From NCBI RefSeq assembly GCF_040605635.1, contig NZ_JBEXDG010000004.1:62001-126000 (forward strand): 64,000 bases of DNA, read 5' to 3'. The notes beneath the pieces were generated by a model. That model was not told the origin of the DNA. It did not search any database and saw only the letters and a list, made by a program, of their open reading frames with translations. The DNA comes from Dactylosporangium sp040605635 (GTDB taxonomy: Bacteria; Actinomycetota; Actinomycetes; Mycobacteriales; Micromonosporaceae). Below are positions 8,122 to 16,882 of this stretch, in pieces (the first letter of the stretch is position 1; the number at the start of each line of letters is the position of its first letter). A program made the position numbers and the translations under genes.

Positions 8122-9231
8122 TTACTTGGTGAGCGGGGACAGCTTCGGGTCGTTGGCGTACGCCTCGGCGGCGTTGGCCTTCGTCACGATGACCGGCGCG
8201 AGCAGGTACGACGGGACGACCTTCTTGCCGTTGTCGTACGACTTGGTGTCGTTGATGGTCGGCTCGTTACCGGCCTGCAGCGCCTTGACCATGGTGATGG
8301 TCTCGGCGACCAGCTTGCGGGTGTCCTTGTTGATCGTGGAGTACTGCTCGCCGGCCATGATCGACTTGACCGACTCGACCTCGGAGTCCTGACCGGTGAC
8401 GACCGGGACCGGCTTGCCGGCGGCCTTCACCGAGGTGATGATCGCGCGGGCCAGGGTGTCGTTCGGGGAGAGCACGCCGTCCAGCGTCTTGCCGGCGGTG
8501 TAGGTGGAGGTCAGCAGCGAGTCCATGCGCTGCTGCGCACCCTCGGCCTTCCAGCCCTGGATGGCGGTCTGCTTGACGTCCTTCTGGCCGGAGCCGACGA
8601 TGACGTCACCCTTGTCGATGGCCGGCCTGAGCACGTCCATCGCGCCGTTGAAGAACACACCGGCGTTGTTGTCGTCCGGCGAGCCGGAGAACAGCTCGAC
8701 GGTCCACGGGCCGGTCGCCTTCTTGGCCTTCATACCGTCCAGCAGGGCCTGGCCCTGCAGCTGGCCGACCTTGAAGTTGTCGAACGCGATGTAGTAGTCC
8801 AGGTCCGCCGTGCCGGTGATGAGCCGGTCGTAGGCGACGACCTTGGCGCCGGCGGCCTTGGCCGCCGCCACCTGGGTGGACAGCTGCGCGGCGTCGGTCG
8901 CGCCGATGACGATGACCTTCGCGCCCTTGGTGACCATGGCGGAGATCTGCGCCTGCTGGTCCGCGACCGTGGTCGACGCACCGGCGTACTGCACGTCGGA
9001 CTTGAAGCCGGCGTCCTTGAGGCCGTTGGTGAACAGGTCACCGGCGAGCACCCAGTTCTCCGACGTCTTCGACGGCAGCGCGACACCGATCAGGGAGTCG
9101 GCGGCGAAGCCCTTGGCGGGCGTGCCGCTGCCGGTGCCGCCGTCACGCTCGGAGTCGCCACAGGCGGCCGAGCTGAGTGCGAGCAGAGCGACCGCGCTGA
9201 CGGCGAGGCTCCTGGTGAGGAACTTGCGCAT
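8122..9231 (-). CDS. Sugar ABC transporter substrate-binding lipoprotein (ChvE/XylF type)
   Basis: A 369-residue periplasmic-binding-fold lipoprotein. The signal peptide ends in a lipobox (LSSAACGDS, Cys about 24). Motifs such as VALPSKTSENWVLAGD, YDRLITGTADLDYYIAFDN and ELFSGSPDDNNAGVFFNGAM match the ChvE/multiple-monosaccharide-binding group, which captures xylose, glucose, galactose or arabinose. It is the last gene of an ATPase-permease-binding protein operon read leftwards. The exact sugar is not readable from sequence. Confidence 0.9.
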   Translation of the reverse strand: MRKFLTRSLAVSAVALLALSSAACGDSERDGGTGSGTPAKGFAADSLIGVALPSKTSENWVLAGDLFTNGLKDAGFKSDVQYAGASTTVADQQAQISAMVTKGAKVIVIGATDAAQLSTQVAAAKAAGAKVVAYDRLITGTADLDYYIAFDNFKVGQLQGQALLDGMKAKKATGPWTVELFSGSPDDNNAGVFFNGAMDVLRPAIDKGDVIVGSGQKDVKQTAIQGWKAEGAQQRMDSLLTSTYTAGKTLDGVLSPNDTLARAIITSVKAAGKPVPVVTGQDSEVESVKSIMAGEQYSTINKDTRKLVAETITMVKALQAGNEPTINDTKSYDNGKKVVPSYLLAPVIVTKANAAEAYANDPKLSPLTK

Positions 9232-9288
9232 GTTTGGCAGTGCCTTTCTTCGGATGGTGTGGTGCGGGTGTTGGGGCGGGACAGGGTG

Positions 9289-10587
9289 TCAGCCGGCCAC
9301 CGGGGTCTTGGCGGCCTCTTGTCCGGTTCCGGCTGGTGCGGACGGACCTCCGGTTGACTCCCGGCGGAAGGGTTTGCTGATCGACCCGATGATCGAGAAG
9401 CGACCCTGGCTCTTGTTGTAGACGTCGAACGCGACGGCGGCGAGCAGGAACAGACCCTTGATGATCTGGGTCTTGTCGGTGCCGGTGCCGATCAGCTGGA
9501 GGCCGTTGGTGAGCAGGGCCATGACCAGACCGCCGACGATCGAGCCGCTGATGGTGCCGAGACCGCCGGAGACCGCCGCGCCGCCGATGAAGACGGCCGC
9601 GATGGCGTCCAGCTCCCAGCTCAGACCGTCCTGCGGGCCGGAGGCCCCGGAGCGGGCCACGAAGATCATGCCGGCCAGCGCGGCGAGGACCGACATGTTC
9701 ATCATGACGAAGAAGTTGACCCGCTTGAGCTTCACGCCGGACAGCTCCGCGGCGCGGGCGTTGCCGCCGACCGCGTAGATGTAGCGGCCGCCGGCCGTGT
9801 TGCGGGTGTAGAAGGCATACGCGATGACCAGGACGGCCAGGATGATGCCGGAGATCGGGAAGCTGGTGCCGACCCGGCCGCCGGCGAAGCGCAGCGTGGC
9901 GAAGACGATCACGCCGAGCATCACGGCCAGGCGGATCAGCGACACCCACACCGGGGTCGGCTCGGCGCCCATCGCGAAGCGGACCTGCCGGGCCCGGTAC
10001 TCCCGCCAGATCACGGCCAGGCAGGCGACCAGGCCGAGCAGCAACGTCGGGTTGTTGTACCCGGTGTTCGGGCCGATCTCGCTGAGGTAACCGGCGCCGA
10101 TCTTCTTGAAGGCCTCCGGCACCGGCACCGAGTCGGCGTTGCCGATGTACTGGTTGCCGCCGCGGAAGAGCAGCATGCCGGCGAGGGTGACGATGAAGGC
10201 GGGCACGCCGATGTATGCGACCCAGAAGCCCTGCCACGCCCCGACGAGCGCGCCGACCGCGAGGCCCAGCAGGATGCCCGTCCACCAGGACAGGTCCCAC
10301 TCCTGCATGGCCTTGGCGACCACGATGCCGACGAACGCCGCCACCGACCCGACGGACAGGTCGATGTGACCGGCCACGATGACCATCAGCATGCCGATGG
10401 CCAGGATCAGGATGTACGAGTACTGGCTCACGACGTTGATGAGGTTGCCCGAGGTGAGGGTCAGCCCGTTGGTCTTGATCTGGAAGAACAGGATGGTCGC
10501 CAGGAGCGCGAAGATCATCCCGAACTGCCGGGCGTTGGAGGTCGAGCCTCCGAAGAGGTTCTTCTGCAGGTCTTTGAATCTGCTCAT
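9289..10587 (-). CDS. Sugar ABC transporter permease (GguB/MmsB/XylH type)
   Basis: A 432-residue integral membrane permease of the ribose/xylose BPD_transp_2 family. About ten hydrophobic segments, and GHIDLSVGSVAAFVGIV is the family signature. The start ATG at 10587 overlaps the stop of the upstream ATPase gene (ATGA), so the two are translationally coupled. It forms the transmembrane channel of the sugar importer encoded at 8122-12152. The last 35 residues are a Pro/Ser/Gly-rich cytoplasmic tail. Confidence 0.9.
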   Translation of the reverse strand: MSRFKDLQKNLFGGSTSNARQFGMIFALLATILFFQIKTNGLTLTSGNLINVVSQYSYILILAIGMLMVIVAGHIDLSVGSVAAFVGIVVAKAMQEWDLSWWTGILLGLAVGALVGAWQGFWVAYIGVPAFIVTLAGMLLFRGGNQYIGNADSVPVPEAFKKIGAGYLSEIGPNTGYNNPTLLLGLVACLAVIWREYRARQVRFAMGAEPTPVWVSLIRLAVMLGVIVFATLRFAGGRVGTSFPISGIILAVLVIAYAFYTRNTAGGRYIYAVGGNARAAELSGVKLKRVNFFVMMNMSVLAALAGMIFVARSGASGPQDGLSWELDAIAAVFIGGAAVSGGLGTISGSIVGGLVMALLTNGLQLIGTGTDKTQIIKGLFLLAAVAFDVYNKSQGRFSIIGSISKPFRRESTGGPSAPAGTGQEAAKTPVAG

Positions 10588-12152
10588 GGCGTCGGCATCT
10601 TCTTCGTAGTCGGCATCTTCTTCGTGGAGGTCATCTGCTTCATGAGGAGTTCCGGGTTGGCATCGGCACGGGCGATGTTGCCGGTGATGGTGCCTTCGAA
10701 CACTGTGTAGATGCGGTCGCACAGGCCGATCAGCTCGGGCAGCTCGGACGAGATGACGATGACGCCCTTACCCTGGTCGGCGAGCTGCTGGATGATGCCG
10801 TAGATCTCATACTTGGCACCCACGTCGATGCCGCGGGTCGGCTCGTCGAGGATCAGCAGGTCCGGGTCGGTGAACATCCACTTCGCCAGGACGACCTTCT
10901 GCTGATTGCCGCCGGAGAGCTTGGTGACGCCCTCGTCGACCGTCGGCGTCTTGACCCGCAGGCTCTTGCGGTACTCCTCGGCGTAGGTGTGCTCCTTGAC
11001 CTGGTCGAGCACGCCGTTGCGGGAGATCTTCGACAGCTTCGCCGCCACCATCGACGTCTTGATGTCGTCGAGCAGGTTGAGCCCGATCGCCTTGCGGTCC
11101 TCGCTGACATACGCCAGGCCGTGCTTGATGGCGTCGGCGACCGACTTCAGCTCGATCTCGTGGCCGTCCTTGAAGATGTGCCCGGACAACCAGGTCCCGT
11201 AGGACCGGCCGAAGATGCTCATCGCCAGCTCGGTGCGCCCAGCGCCCATGAGGCCGGCGAAGCCGACGATCTCGCCGCGCCGGACGCTGAAGTTCGAGCC
11301 CTTGCACACCAGGCGGTCGGCGGAGATCGGGTGCCGCACCGTCCAGTCCCGGACCTCGAAGAACACCTCGCCGATCTTGGGCGTGTGGTCGGGGAACCGG
11401 CTGCTCAGGTCGCGACCCACCATCCCGCGCACGATGCGGTCCTCGTTGACCCCTTCGCCCTTGACGTCGAGGCTCTCGATGGTCCTGCCGTCGCGCAGGA
11501 TCGTGATGGTGTCGGCGACCGCCTCGATCTCGTTGAGCTTGTGCGAGATCATGATCGAGGTGATGCCCCGCTCCTTGAAGCCCTTGAGCAGGTCGAGCAG
11601 GTGCTGGGAGTCGTTCTCGTTGAGCGCGGCGGTCGGCTCGTCGAGGATCAGCAGCCGCACGTCCTTGGCGAACGCCTTCGCGATCTCGACCAGCTGCTGC
11701 TTGCCGACGCCGATGTCCTTGATGAGGGTGTCGGGGTCTTCCTTGAGACCGACCAGCGCCATCAGCTCATAGGCCTTCTTGTTGGCGGCCTGCCAGTCGA
11801 TCGCGCCGAACCTGCGGGGCTCATTGCCGAGGAACAGGTTCTCGGTGATCGACATGCCCGGGACGAGCGCGAGCTCCTGGTGGATGATCACGATCCCGGC
11901 GTGCTCGCTGGACCGGATGTCCGGGAAGCGGACCTCGTTGCCCTGGTAGAAGATGTCGCCGGTGTAGGAGCCATACGGGTAGACACCGCTGAGCACCTTC
12001 ATCAAAGTGGACTTGCCGGCACCGTTCTCGCCGCAGATGGCGTGGATCTCGCCGGCGCGGACCACCAGGTTGACGTCCGACAGGGCCTTGACGCCGGGGA
12101 ACTCCTTGGTGATCGACCGCATCTCCAGCAAGACCGGAGCGCTGCTCGTCAT
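10584..12152 (-). CDS. Sugar ABC transporter ATP-binding protein (GguA/MmsA type)
   Basis: A 522-residue double ATPase. The first nucleotide-binding domain has GENGAGKSTLMK (about 40) and LLILDEPTAALNE. The second retains LSGGNQQKVVLAKWM and LLILDEPTRGIDVG but has GLMGAGRTEL in place of Walker A, as is normal in this family. First gene of the sugar importer operon, read away from the divergent repeat-expanded ROK gene. The C-terminus ends in a duplicated TKKMPT motif made by an 18-bp direct repeat at about 10588-10625. Confidence 0.92.
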   Translation of the reverse strand: MTSSAPVLLEMRSITKEFPGVKALSDVNLVVRAGEIHAICGENGAGKSTLMKVLSGVYPYGSYTGDIFYQGNEVRFPDIRSSEHAGIVIIHQELALVPGMSITENLFLGNEPRRFGAIDWQAANKKAYELMALVGLKEDPDTLIKDIGVGKQQLVEIAKAFAKDVRLLILDEPTAALNENDSQHLLDLLKGFKERGITSIMISHKLNEIEAVADTITILRDGRTIESLDVKGEGVNEDRIVRGMVGRDLSSRFPDHTPKIGEVFFEVRDWTVRHPISADRLVCKGSNFSVRRGEIVGFAGLMGAGRTELAMSIFGRSYGTWLSGHIFKDGHEIELKSVADAIKHGLAYVSEDRKAIGLNLLDDIKTSMVAAKLSKISRNGVLDQVKEHTYAEEYRKSLRVKTPTVDEGVTKLSGGNQQKVVLAKWMFTDPDLLILDEPTRGIDVGAKYEIYGIIQQLADQGKGVIVISSELPELIGLCDRIYTVFEGTITGNIARADANPELLMKQMTSTKKMPTTKKMPTP

Positions 12153-12394
12153 GTTGCCTCCGGGGGAACGCCAGTTGGCACATTTGTTGTGGCGACCAAC
12201 TTATTTCAGATCGCAGACTTTGCAAAGCCGCCAGCTGGACTGGTTGGTAACAATCCGGTAATGACGCAGCCTCGCGAGCCAGGGTTTCGTGTCGGGGCGG
12301 TGAGCTACGTGTGTCCGAGAGTAAATCAAATTGTTTTACAAAGTCAACGTCCTGGGAGAGGATGTGATGAGCAACTGCGAGAAGGCGGTAATGC
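12153..12394. promoter_or_regulatory. Divergent control region of sugar transporter and ROK gene
   Basis: The most AT-rich stretch in this part of the window. It contains a near-perfect 19-bp palindrome GTAAATCAAATTGTTTTAC at 12321-12339 and a 10-bp palindrome CTTTGCAAAG at 12218-12227. GACTTTGCAAA on the left and TTTACAAAGTC on the right are inverted copies about 110 bp apart. These are good candidates for ROK operators, possibly bridged by looping. Symmetry is seen; binding is inferred. Confidence 0.6.
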
Positions 12395-14248
12395 GTGCGA
12401 CAGGTAGGGACCAATCTCCCTAAAGTAGGACAATACAACCGGGCTGTGGTGCTGGATCAGATTCAGCTCGCAGACGGTGTCAGCCGCGTGGAGATCGCAC
12501 AGCACACCGGGCTCACCCCGCAGACCGTGTCCGGCATCGTCCGGCGGCTGATCGACGAGGGCATCGTGCACGAGGACGGCGCCCGCACGTCCAACGGCGG
12601 CAAGCCACGCACCGTCCTGCGCCTCAACGCCGACGCGGGCCGGGCGGTCGGCCTGCACTTCGACCCGGTCGAGCTGGCCGCGGTCGTCGTCGACCTCCTC
12701 GGCCGCCCCCTCGTCACCGCCCGCCGTCCCACCCCGCGCCCCGTCGAGCCCGCGCTCGTCACCGCCGCCATGGCCGAGCTCGTCGACGAGGTCCTCCTGG
12801 AGGCGGGCGTCCAGCGCGGCCAGGTCCTCGGCCTCGGCCTCGCCGCCCCCGGCCCCATCGACCAGCACGTCGGCATGGTCATCTCCCCGCCGCAGCTCGC
12901 CAACTGGAGCCGCGTGCCGATCAAGGAGATGCTCGCCACCGCCACCGGCCTCGACGTCACCCTCGACAACGACGCCACCGCCGCCGCCATCGGCGAGCGC
13001 TGGGCCGGCGCCGGCCGCGGCGTCGCCAACTTCGCCTACTTCTTCCTCGGCACCGGCGTCGGCGGCGGCCTCGTCCTTGGCCACCAGGTCTTCCGCGGCG
13101 GCTCGATGAACGCCGCCGAGTTCGGCCACACCACCGTCGCCGACGACGGTCCCAGCTGCTACTGCGGCAACCGCGGCTGCCTGGAGAGCCTCGTCAACCC
13201 GTCCGCGATCGTCGCCGCCGCGCACAGGCTCCTCGCGGCGGCCGCGGACCCGGTCCTCGCCGCCGACCCGGTCCTCGCCGCCGACCCGGTCCTCGCCGCC
13301 GACCCGGTCCTCGCCGCGGACCCGGTCCTCGCCGCCGACCCGCGCACCGCCGGTGCCGGGCGGTCCGCCGCCGGTCCGGGCGCTGCTGCCGACCCGCTGT
13401 TCGCCGCCGACCCGCTGCTCACCGCCGCCGCCGGGTTGCCCGCCGCCGCCGCGAGCGCCGCCGCCGACCCACTGCTCGCCGTGGACCCGCGTGCCGCTGG
13501 TGCTGCGCTGTTCGCCGCCGGTCCGGGCGCCGCTGCCGACCCGCTGTTCGCCGCCGACCTGCGCACCGCTGGTGCTGCGCTGCCCGTCGCCGGTCCGGGC
13601 GCCGCTGCCGACCCGCTGTTCGCCGCCGACCTGCGCACCGCTGGTGCTGCGCTGCCCGTCGCCGGTCCGGGCGCCGCCGCCGACCCGCTGCTCGCCGCCG
13701 ATCCGCGTGCCGCGGCTGCCGATCCGGTCCGTGCCGCCGCCGGCCCGGTCCTCGCCGCCGGCCAGCGCCGTGCCGCCGCTGATGCTCGTCCTGCCACCGT
13801 CAGGTCGCGTTCCGCCGTGGCGGACCCGCTGCCCGCCGGGGCGCGCGTCTCCGCCGGGCTGCCGGAGTCGTCGCTCGCCGCCGCGTTCCGAGCCGATCCG
13901 TCCACTGTGGACCACCCGGCGATCTGTCTCGCCGCCGCGGCCGGTGACCCCCTCGCCGCCGCCGTCATCGACGAGGCCGCCGAGCACCTCGCCACCGTCG
14001 TGGTCAACGTCGTGAACATCGTCGACGTCGACCTGGTCATCCTCGGCGGCCACGGCATCCGCCACGTCGAGGGCCGCTTCCGTCAGGCGGTCGTCCGTGC
14101 CCTCGGCACCCGCCCCCTGGCCAGGCACATCCGCGTCGTCGACGTCGCGCTGTCCCCGCTCGGCATCGACGCCGCCGTCGTCGGCGGCGCGGCGCTGGTG
14201 CTGCACTCCACGTTCTCGCCGCAGGTCTCCTCCCTGCTGTCGGAGTGA
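12395..14248 (+). CDS. ROK-family regulator with large tandem-repeat insertion
   Basis: 617 residues starting at GTG 12395. The N-terminal winged helix (VSRVEIAQHTGLTPQTVSGIVRRLIDEG), the kinase-fold core (LDNDATAAAIGERWAG, GTGVGGGLVLG) and the CYCGNRGCLES zinc site are all intact. Residues about 281-505 are a low-complexity Ala/Asp/Pro insertion built from DNA repeats, after which the fold resumes (AAAGDPLAAAVIDEAAEHLA ... DLVILGGHG). Without the insertion the length is about 392, equal to the other ROK protein here. It is divergent from the sugar importer it probably represses. Confidence 0.88.
   Translation: MRQVGTNLPKVGQYNRAVVLDQIQLADGVSRVEIAQHTGLTPQTVSGIVRRLIDEGIVHEDGARTSNGGKPRTVLRLNADAGRAVGLHFDPVELAAVVVDLLGRPLVTARRPTPRPVEPALVTAAMAELVDEVLLEAGVQRGQVLGLGLAAPGPIDQHVGMVISPPQLANWSRVPIKEMLATATGLDVTLDNDATAAAIGERWAGAGRGVANFAYFFLGTGVGGGLVLGHQVFRGGSMNAAEFGHTTVADDGPSCYCGNRGCLESLVNPSAIVAAAHRLLAAAADPVLAADPVLAADPVLAADPVLAADPVLAADPRTAGAGRSAAGPGAAADPLFAADPLLTAAAGLPAAAASAAADPLLAVDPRAAGAALFAAGPGAAADPLFAADLRTAGAALPVAGPGAAADPLFAADLRTAGAALPVAGPGAAADPLLAADPRAAAADPVRAAAGPVLAAGQRRAAADARPATVRSRSAVADPLPAGARVSAGLPESSLAAAFRADPSTVDHPAICLAAAAGDPLAAAVIDEAAEHLATVVVNVVNIVDVDLVILGGHGIRHVEGRFRQAVVRALGTRPLARHIRVVDVALSPLGIDAAVVGGAALVLHSTFSPQVSSLLSE
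13247..13336 (+). repeat. 18-bp tandem repeat, five copies, inside ROK gene
   Basis: Five head-to-tail copies of GACCCGGTCCTCGCCGCC begin at 13247, 13265, 13283, 13301 and 13319, with a sixth degenerate start at 13337. Each encodes DPVLAA. The unit is a multiple of three, so copy-number change keeps the frame. Confidence 0.95.
13538..13690 (+). repeat. 72-bp tandem repeat, two full copies and a partial third, inside ROK gene
   Basis: A 72-bp unit starting GACCCGCTGTTCGCCGCC repeats at 13538 and 13610, and begins again at 13682 before diverging. It encodes a 24-residue Ala-rich unit. The unit is in frame and nearly identical between copies, which implies recent duplication. Confidence 0.9.
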
Positions 14249-15597
14249 CTCCGGTGCAGCCCCCGTTCGACGTGCGGACCCTGCCCGCCTACGCCTGGGT
14301 CTTCGACCTCGCCGCCGAGGACGACGAGGTGCGGGCCGCCGCCCTGCGCCGCACCGAGACGCTGCTGTGGCGCCCGCACGTGTCCGTGCCCACCGGCACC
14401 CTCGCCGATCCGCTCGCCGCGTTCACCGCCCCGGACACCGACCTCGGCGGCGACGAGCTGCGCAGGCTGGAGCCGTACGCGCTGCTGTTCATGCGGTGGT
14501 CCCGGCGGTTCCCGGCCGAATGCCGGCGCGTGTGGCGGCTCTGGCCGTCGGGGTTCTCGTGGCCCGTCGCCGCGTTCATCCGCCACGGCGTGTCGGACGC
14601 GACCCGGGCCGCGCTCGAGGACCTGGTGCTCGACGCCGTGCACCGGACCGGTGGCATGCGGCAGGACCCTCGCCTGGCCCGGTTCCTGGACGGCGCCGCG
14701 CTGCGGGACCGCCTGCGCGCCGCCGGTGCCCCGGGTGCCACTGCCGGCCCGCCCGGCCAGGCCGTCCGGCTCCGCGCCGGCTACCTGCTGTGGCTCGTCG
14801 AGCACCCCGGCGAGTGCATGACCGCCCGGTCGTGGCGGCGCTGGCGACGTACGCACGGCGTCCCCGTCACCCACCCGCGGCCCGCACCGGACCTCGCCGC
14901 CCTGCCCGCGGCCGTCGCCGCCGCCGAGCTCGCCGGGCTGGAGACCCCGGACCTCGCCGCCGTCTTCGAGGCCATCGAGCCGGCCCCGGCGGCCCGGATC
15001 GCGGCGGCGATGGTGGCGGGCTCCCCGGCCGCGGAGACCCTGGTGTCCGCGACCGTCGCGCCGGGCGGGCCGACGCGGCCGGCCGCCGTTTCCGCGGTGG
15101 CGGCCGCGATGGCGGCGATGGACGCCCGCACGGCGGCGTGGATGTGCAACTCGATGCCGGAGCCGCTGGCGGCCGGGGTGCTCGCCGCCATGCCGCCCGC
15201 CGCGGCCGCGGACCGGTTCCCCAGACCGAAACGCGACCGGGTCCTGCTGCTGATGAGCGAGGGCGACGCGGTCGCCAGGCTCTCGGCGATGTCCCCGCTG
15301 CGGGCCGCCCAGCAACTGCGGTGGCGCCCCGCGGACGTCGCCGCCCGGCTCCTGACGGCCATGGACCCCGGCACCGCCGCCGCGGCGCTCGCCCGGGTCC
15401 GCAGCGGGTGGGGACCCGGGCGGATCCTGGCCGCGCTCCCCGCGGGACTCGCCGGCGGCCTCGTCGAGCGGATGCCACCCGGGGACCAGGACCGGCTCCG
15501 CTGGATCATCGAGACGGAGCGGTTCGAGGCCGCGGCCCGCGCCGCCGTCGCGGCGTCGTCAGGTGACGGTGAGCACCAGGACCGCCACCCCGGATGA
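14245..15597 (+). CDS. Unknown protein with MgtE_N-like helical repeats
   Basis: 450 residues, starting at GTG 14245 within the stop of the ROK gene (GTGA overlap), so translation is coupled. Residues 1-210 are a Trp/Arg-rich domain I do not recognise. Residues about 220-430 are repeated two-helix units such as AAWMCNSMPEPLAAGVLAAMPP and RLSAMSPLRAAQQLRWRPADVAARLLTAMDP. These resemble the superhelical N-domain of MgtE and FliG-like repeats. There is no signal or membrane segment, so it is probably a cytoplasmic scaffold. Its pairing with a sugar-responsive regulator is unexplained. Confidence 0.65.
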   Translation: MTPVQPPFDVRTLPAYAWVFDLAAEDDEVRAAALRRTETLLWRPHVSVPTGTLADPLAAFTAPDTDLGGDELRRLEPYALLFMRWSRRFPAECRRVWRLWPSGFSWPVAAFIRHGVSDATRAALEDLVLDAVHRTGGMRQDPRLARFLDGAALRDRLRAAGAPGATAGPPGQAVRLRAGYLLWLVEHPGECMTARSWRRWRRTHGVPVTHPRPAPDLAALPAAVAAAELAGLETPDLAAVFEAIEPAPAARIAAAMVAGSPAAETLVSATVAPGGPTRPAAVSAVAAAMAAMDARTAAWMCNSMPEPLAAGVLAAMPPAAAADRFPRPKRDRVLLLMSEGDAVARLSAMSPLRAAQQLRWRPADVAARLLTAMDPGTAAAALARVRSGWGPGRILAALPAGLAGGLVERMPPGDQDRLRWIIETERFEAAARAAVAASSGDGEHQDRHPG

Positions 15598-15757
15598 AGA
15601 CGGCGGTCAGGAGCAGCGCGGCGGGGACACCGTCCAGTGTGGACGGGATGCCGGGGGGTGCCGTCGGCAGCGACTCGGACCGCCACCCGAGGTCGGGGCC
15701 GGGGTAGTCGATCGGGCGCGCGAGGTCGATGGTGTCCCAGGTCAGGGCGGCGTGGTG
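15559..15757 (-). pseudogene. Frameshifted C-terminal remnant of a membrane protein
   Basis: On the minus strand one frame reads plausible coding sequence (ALTWDTIDLARPIDYPGPD, then PAALLLTAVFIR). At about 15590, in a run of four G, the coding signal shifts frame to VAVLVLTVT followed by TGA at 15559-15561. Rejoined, this would be a C-terminal transmembrane tail. No start lies in frame upstream. It overlaps the 3' end of the previous gene. Most likely gene debris, or an assembly indel in a real short gene. Confidence 0.35.
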
Positions 15758-15811
15758 ACGGCGGCACGGCCGGCGATCCGGATCGCTCGTGGTCCTGAAT
15801 GCCGAAGCGGG

Positions 15812-16783
15812 TCAGGTGGAGGGGGCGGCGGCGCGGAAGGTGTTGCGGTAGGCCAGCGGGGCGACGCCGAGGGCGCCGGCGAGGTGCTGGCGCATCGAGG
15901 CGGCGGTGCCGAAGCCGGCCTCGGCGGCGACCCGGTCGACCGGTAGGTCCGTGGCCTCCAAGAGGTGCCGGGCGTGCTCGACCCGTTGGCGGGTCAGCCA
16001 CTGTCCCGGCGTCAGGCCGACCTCCTCCCGGAAGCGGCGGGAGAACGTCCGCACGCTCATCCGCGCGTGGCCGGCGAGCTCCGCGAGGGAGATCGGGCGG
16101 TCGAGCCGGCCCAGGGCCCATTGCCGGGCCGCGCCCGTGGTCGCGGCCGCCGGGGCGGGCACCGGACGGTCGATGTACTGCGCCTGGCCGCCCTCCCGCC
16201 ACGGCGGCACGACGCAGAGCCGGGCGACCCGGTTGGCGACCGCGCTGCCGTGGTCGCGGCGGATCAGGTGCAGGCACACGTCGATGCCGGAGGCCGCGCC
16301 GGCGGCGGTGAGGACGTCGCCGTCGTCGATGAAGAGCACCGACGCGTCGACGTCGACGGCGGGGAACGTGCGCTGGAAGTGCTCCGCGTCGTTCCAGTGT
16401 GTCGTCGCGCGGCGCCCGTCGAGCAGCCCGGCGGCGGCGAGGACGTAAGAGGCGGTGCAGATGGACACGATCCGGGTGCCTGGCCGCAGCCGGCCCAGCG
16501 CTTCGGCCAGGGGCTCGGGCAGCCAGTCGCGGGGGGCGTCCGGCGCGCACACGAACGGCGGCACGACCAGCGTGTCGGCGGTGCCGATGACCGACGCGTC
16601 GTGCCGCACGCCGACGCTGAAGTCGTAGCCGGTGCGGACCGGGGCGCCGTCGAGGCTGCAGGTCAGCACGTCGTACAGCGGGCCGGCGGTGCCGAAGATC
16701 CGGCTCGGAATGCTCAGCTCGAAGGGGTACACGCCGTCGAGGGCGAGCACGACGACGCGATGCGCGGCCGGGGTCACTGCCAT
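15812..16783 (-). CDS. GlxA-family transcriptional regulator (DJ-1/PfpI + AraC HTH)
   Basis: About 323 residues. An N-terminal DJ-1/PfpI-like domain (VVVLALDGVYPFELSIPSRIFG ... IVSICTASYVLAAAGLLDGRRATTHW, to about 190) is followed by a C-terminal AraC-type double helix-turn-helix (ISLAELAGHARMSVRTFSRRFREEVGLTPGQWL ... VDRVAAEAGFGTAASMRQHL). The Cys in ICTAS sits at the nucleophile-elbow position. Start ATG 16783; another ATG lies six codons upstream. It is divergent from the quinone oxidoreductase gene, its likely target. Ligand unknown. Confidence 0.9.
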   Translation of the reverse strand: MAVTPAAHRVVVLALDGVYPFELSIPSRIFGTAGPLYDVLTCSLDGAPVRTGYDFSVGVRHDASVIGTADTLVVPPFVCAPDAPRDWLPEPLAEALGRLRPGTRIVSICTASYVLAAAGLLDGRRATTHWNDAEHFQRTFPAVDVDASVLFIDDGDVLTAAGAASGIDVCLHLIRRDHGSAVANRVARLCVVPPWREGGQAQYIDRPVPAPAAATTGAARQWALGRLDRPISLAELAGHARMSVRTFSRRFREEVGLTPGQWLTRQRVEHARHLLEATDLPVDRVAAEAGFGTAASMRQHLAGALGVAPLAYRNTFRAAAPST

Positions 16784-16882
16784 GGCCAGATCCTTGCACA
16801 TACTGGCGATGCGGCCACTCGTCTGCGGTGCCCGTCACGGCGAGGCTGGACCGCGACGGCAACACGAGCGATGGGGGAAGCG

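Noticed and set aside
13247..13690. Tandem repeats as a CRISPR array
   Set aside because: The units abut without spacers, keep a reading frame and encode a continuous protein segment.
12344..14206. Long minus-strand open frame opposite the ROK gene
   Set aside because: It is Gly/Glu/Arg repeats produced by the antisense of the GC-rich tandem repeats. It has no domain or ribosome site, and the plus strand holds clear ROK motifs.
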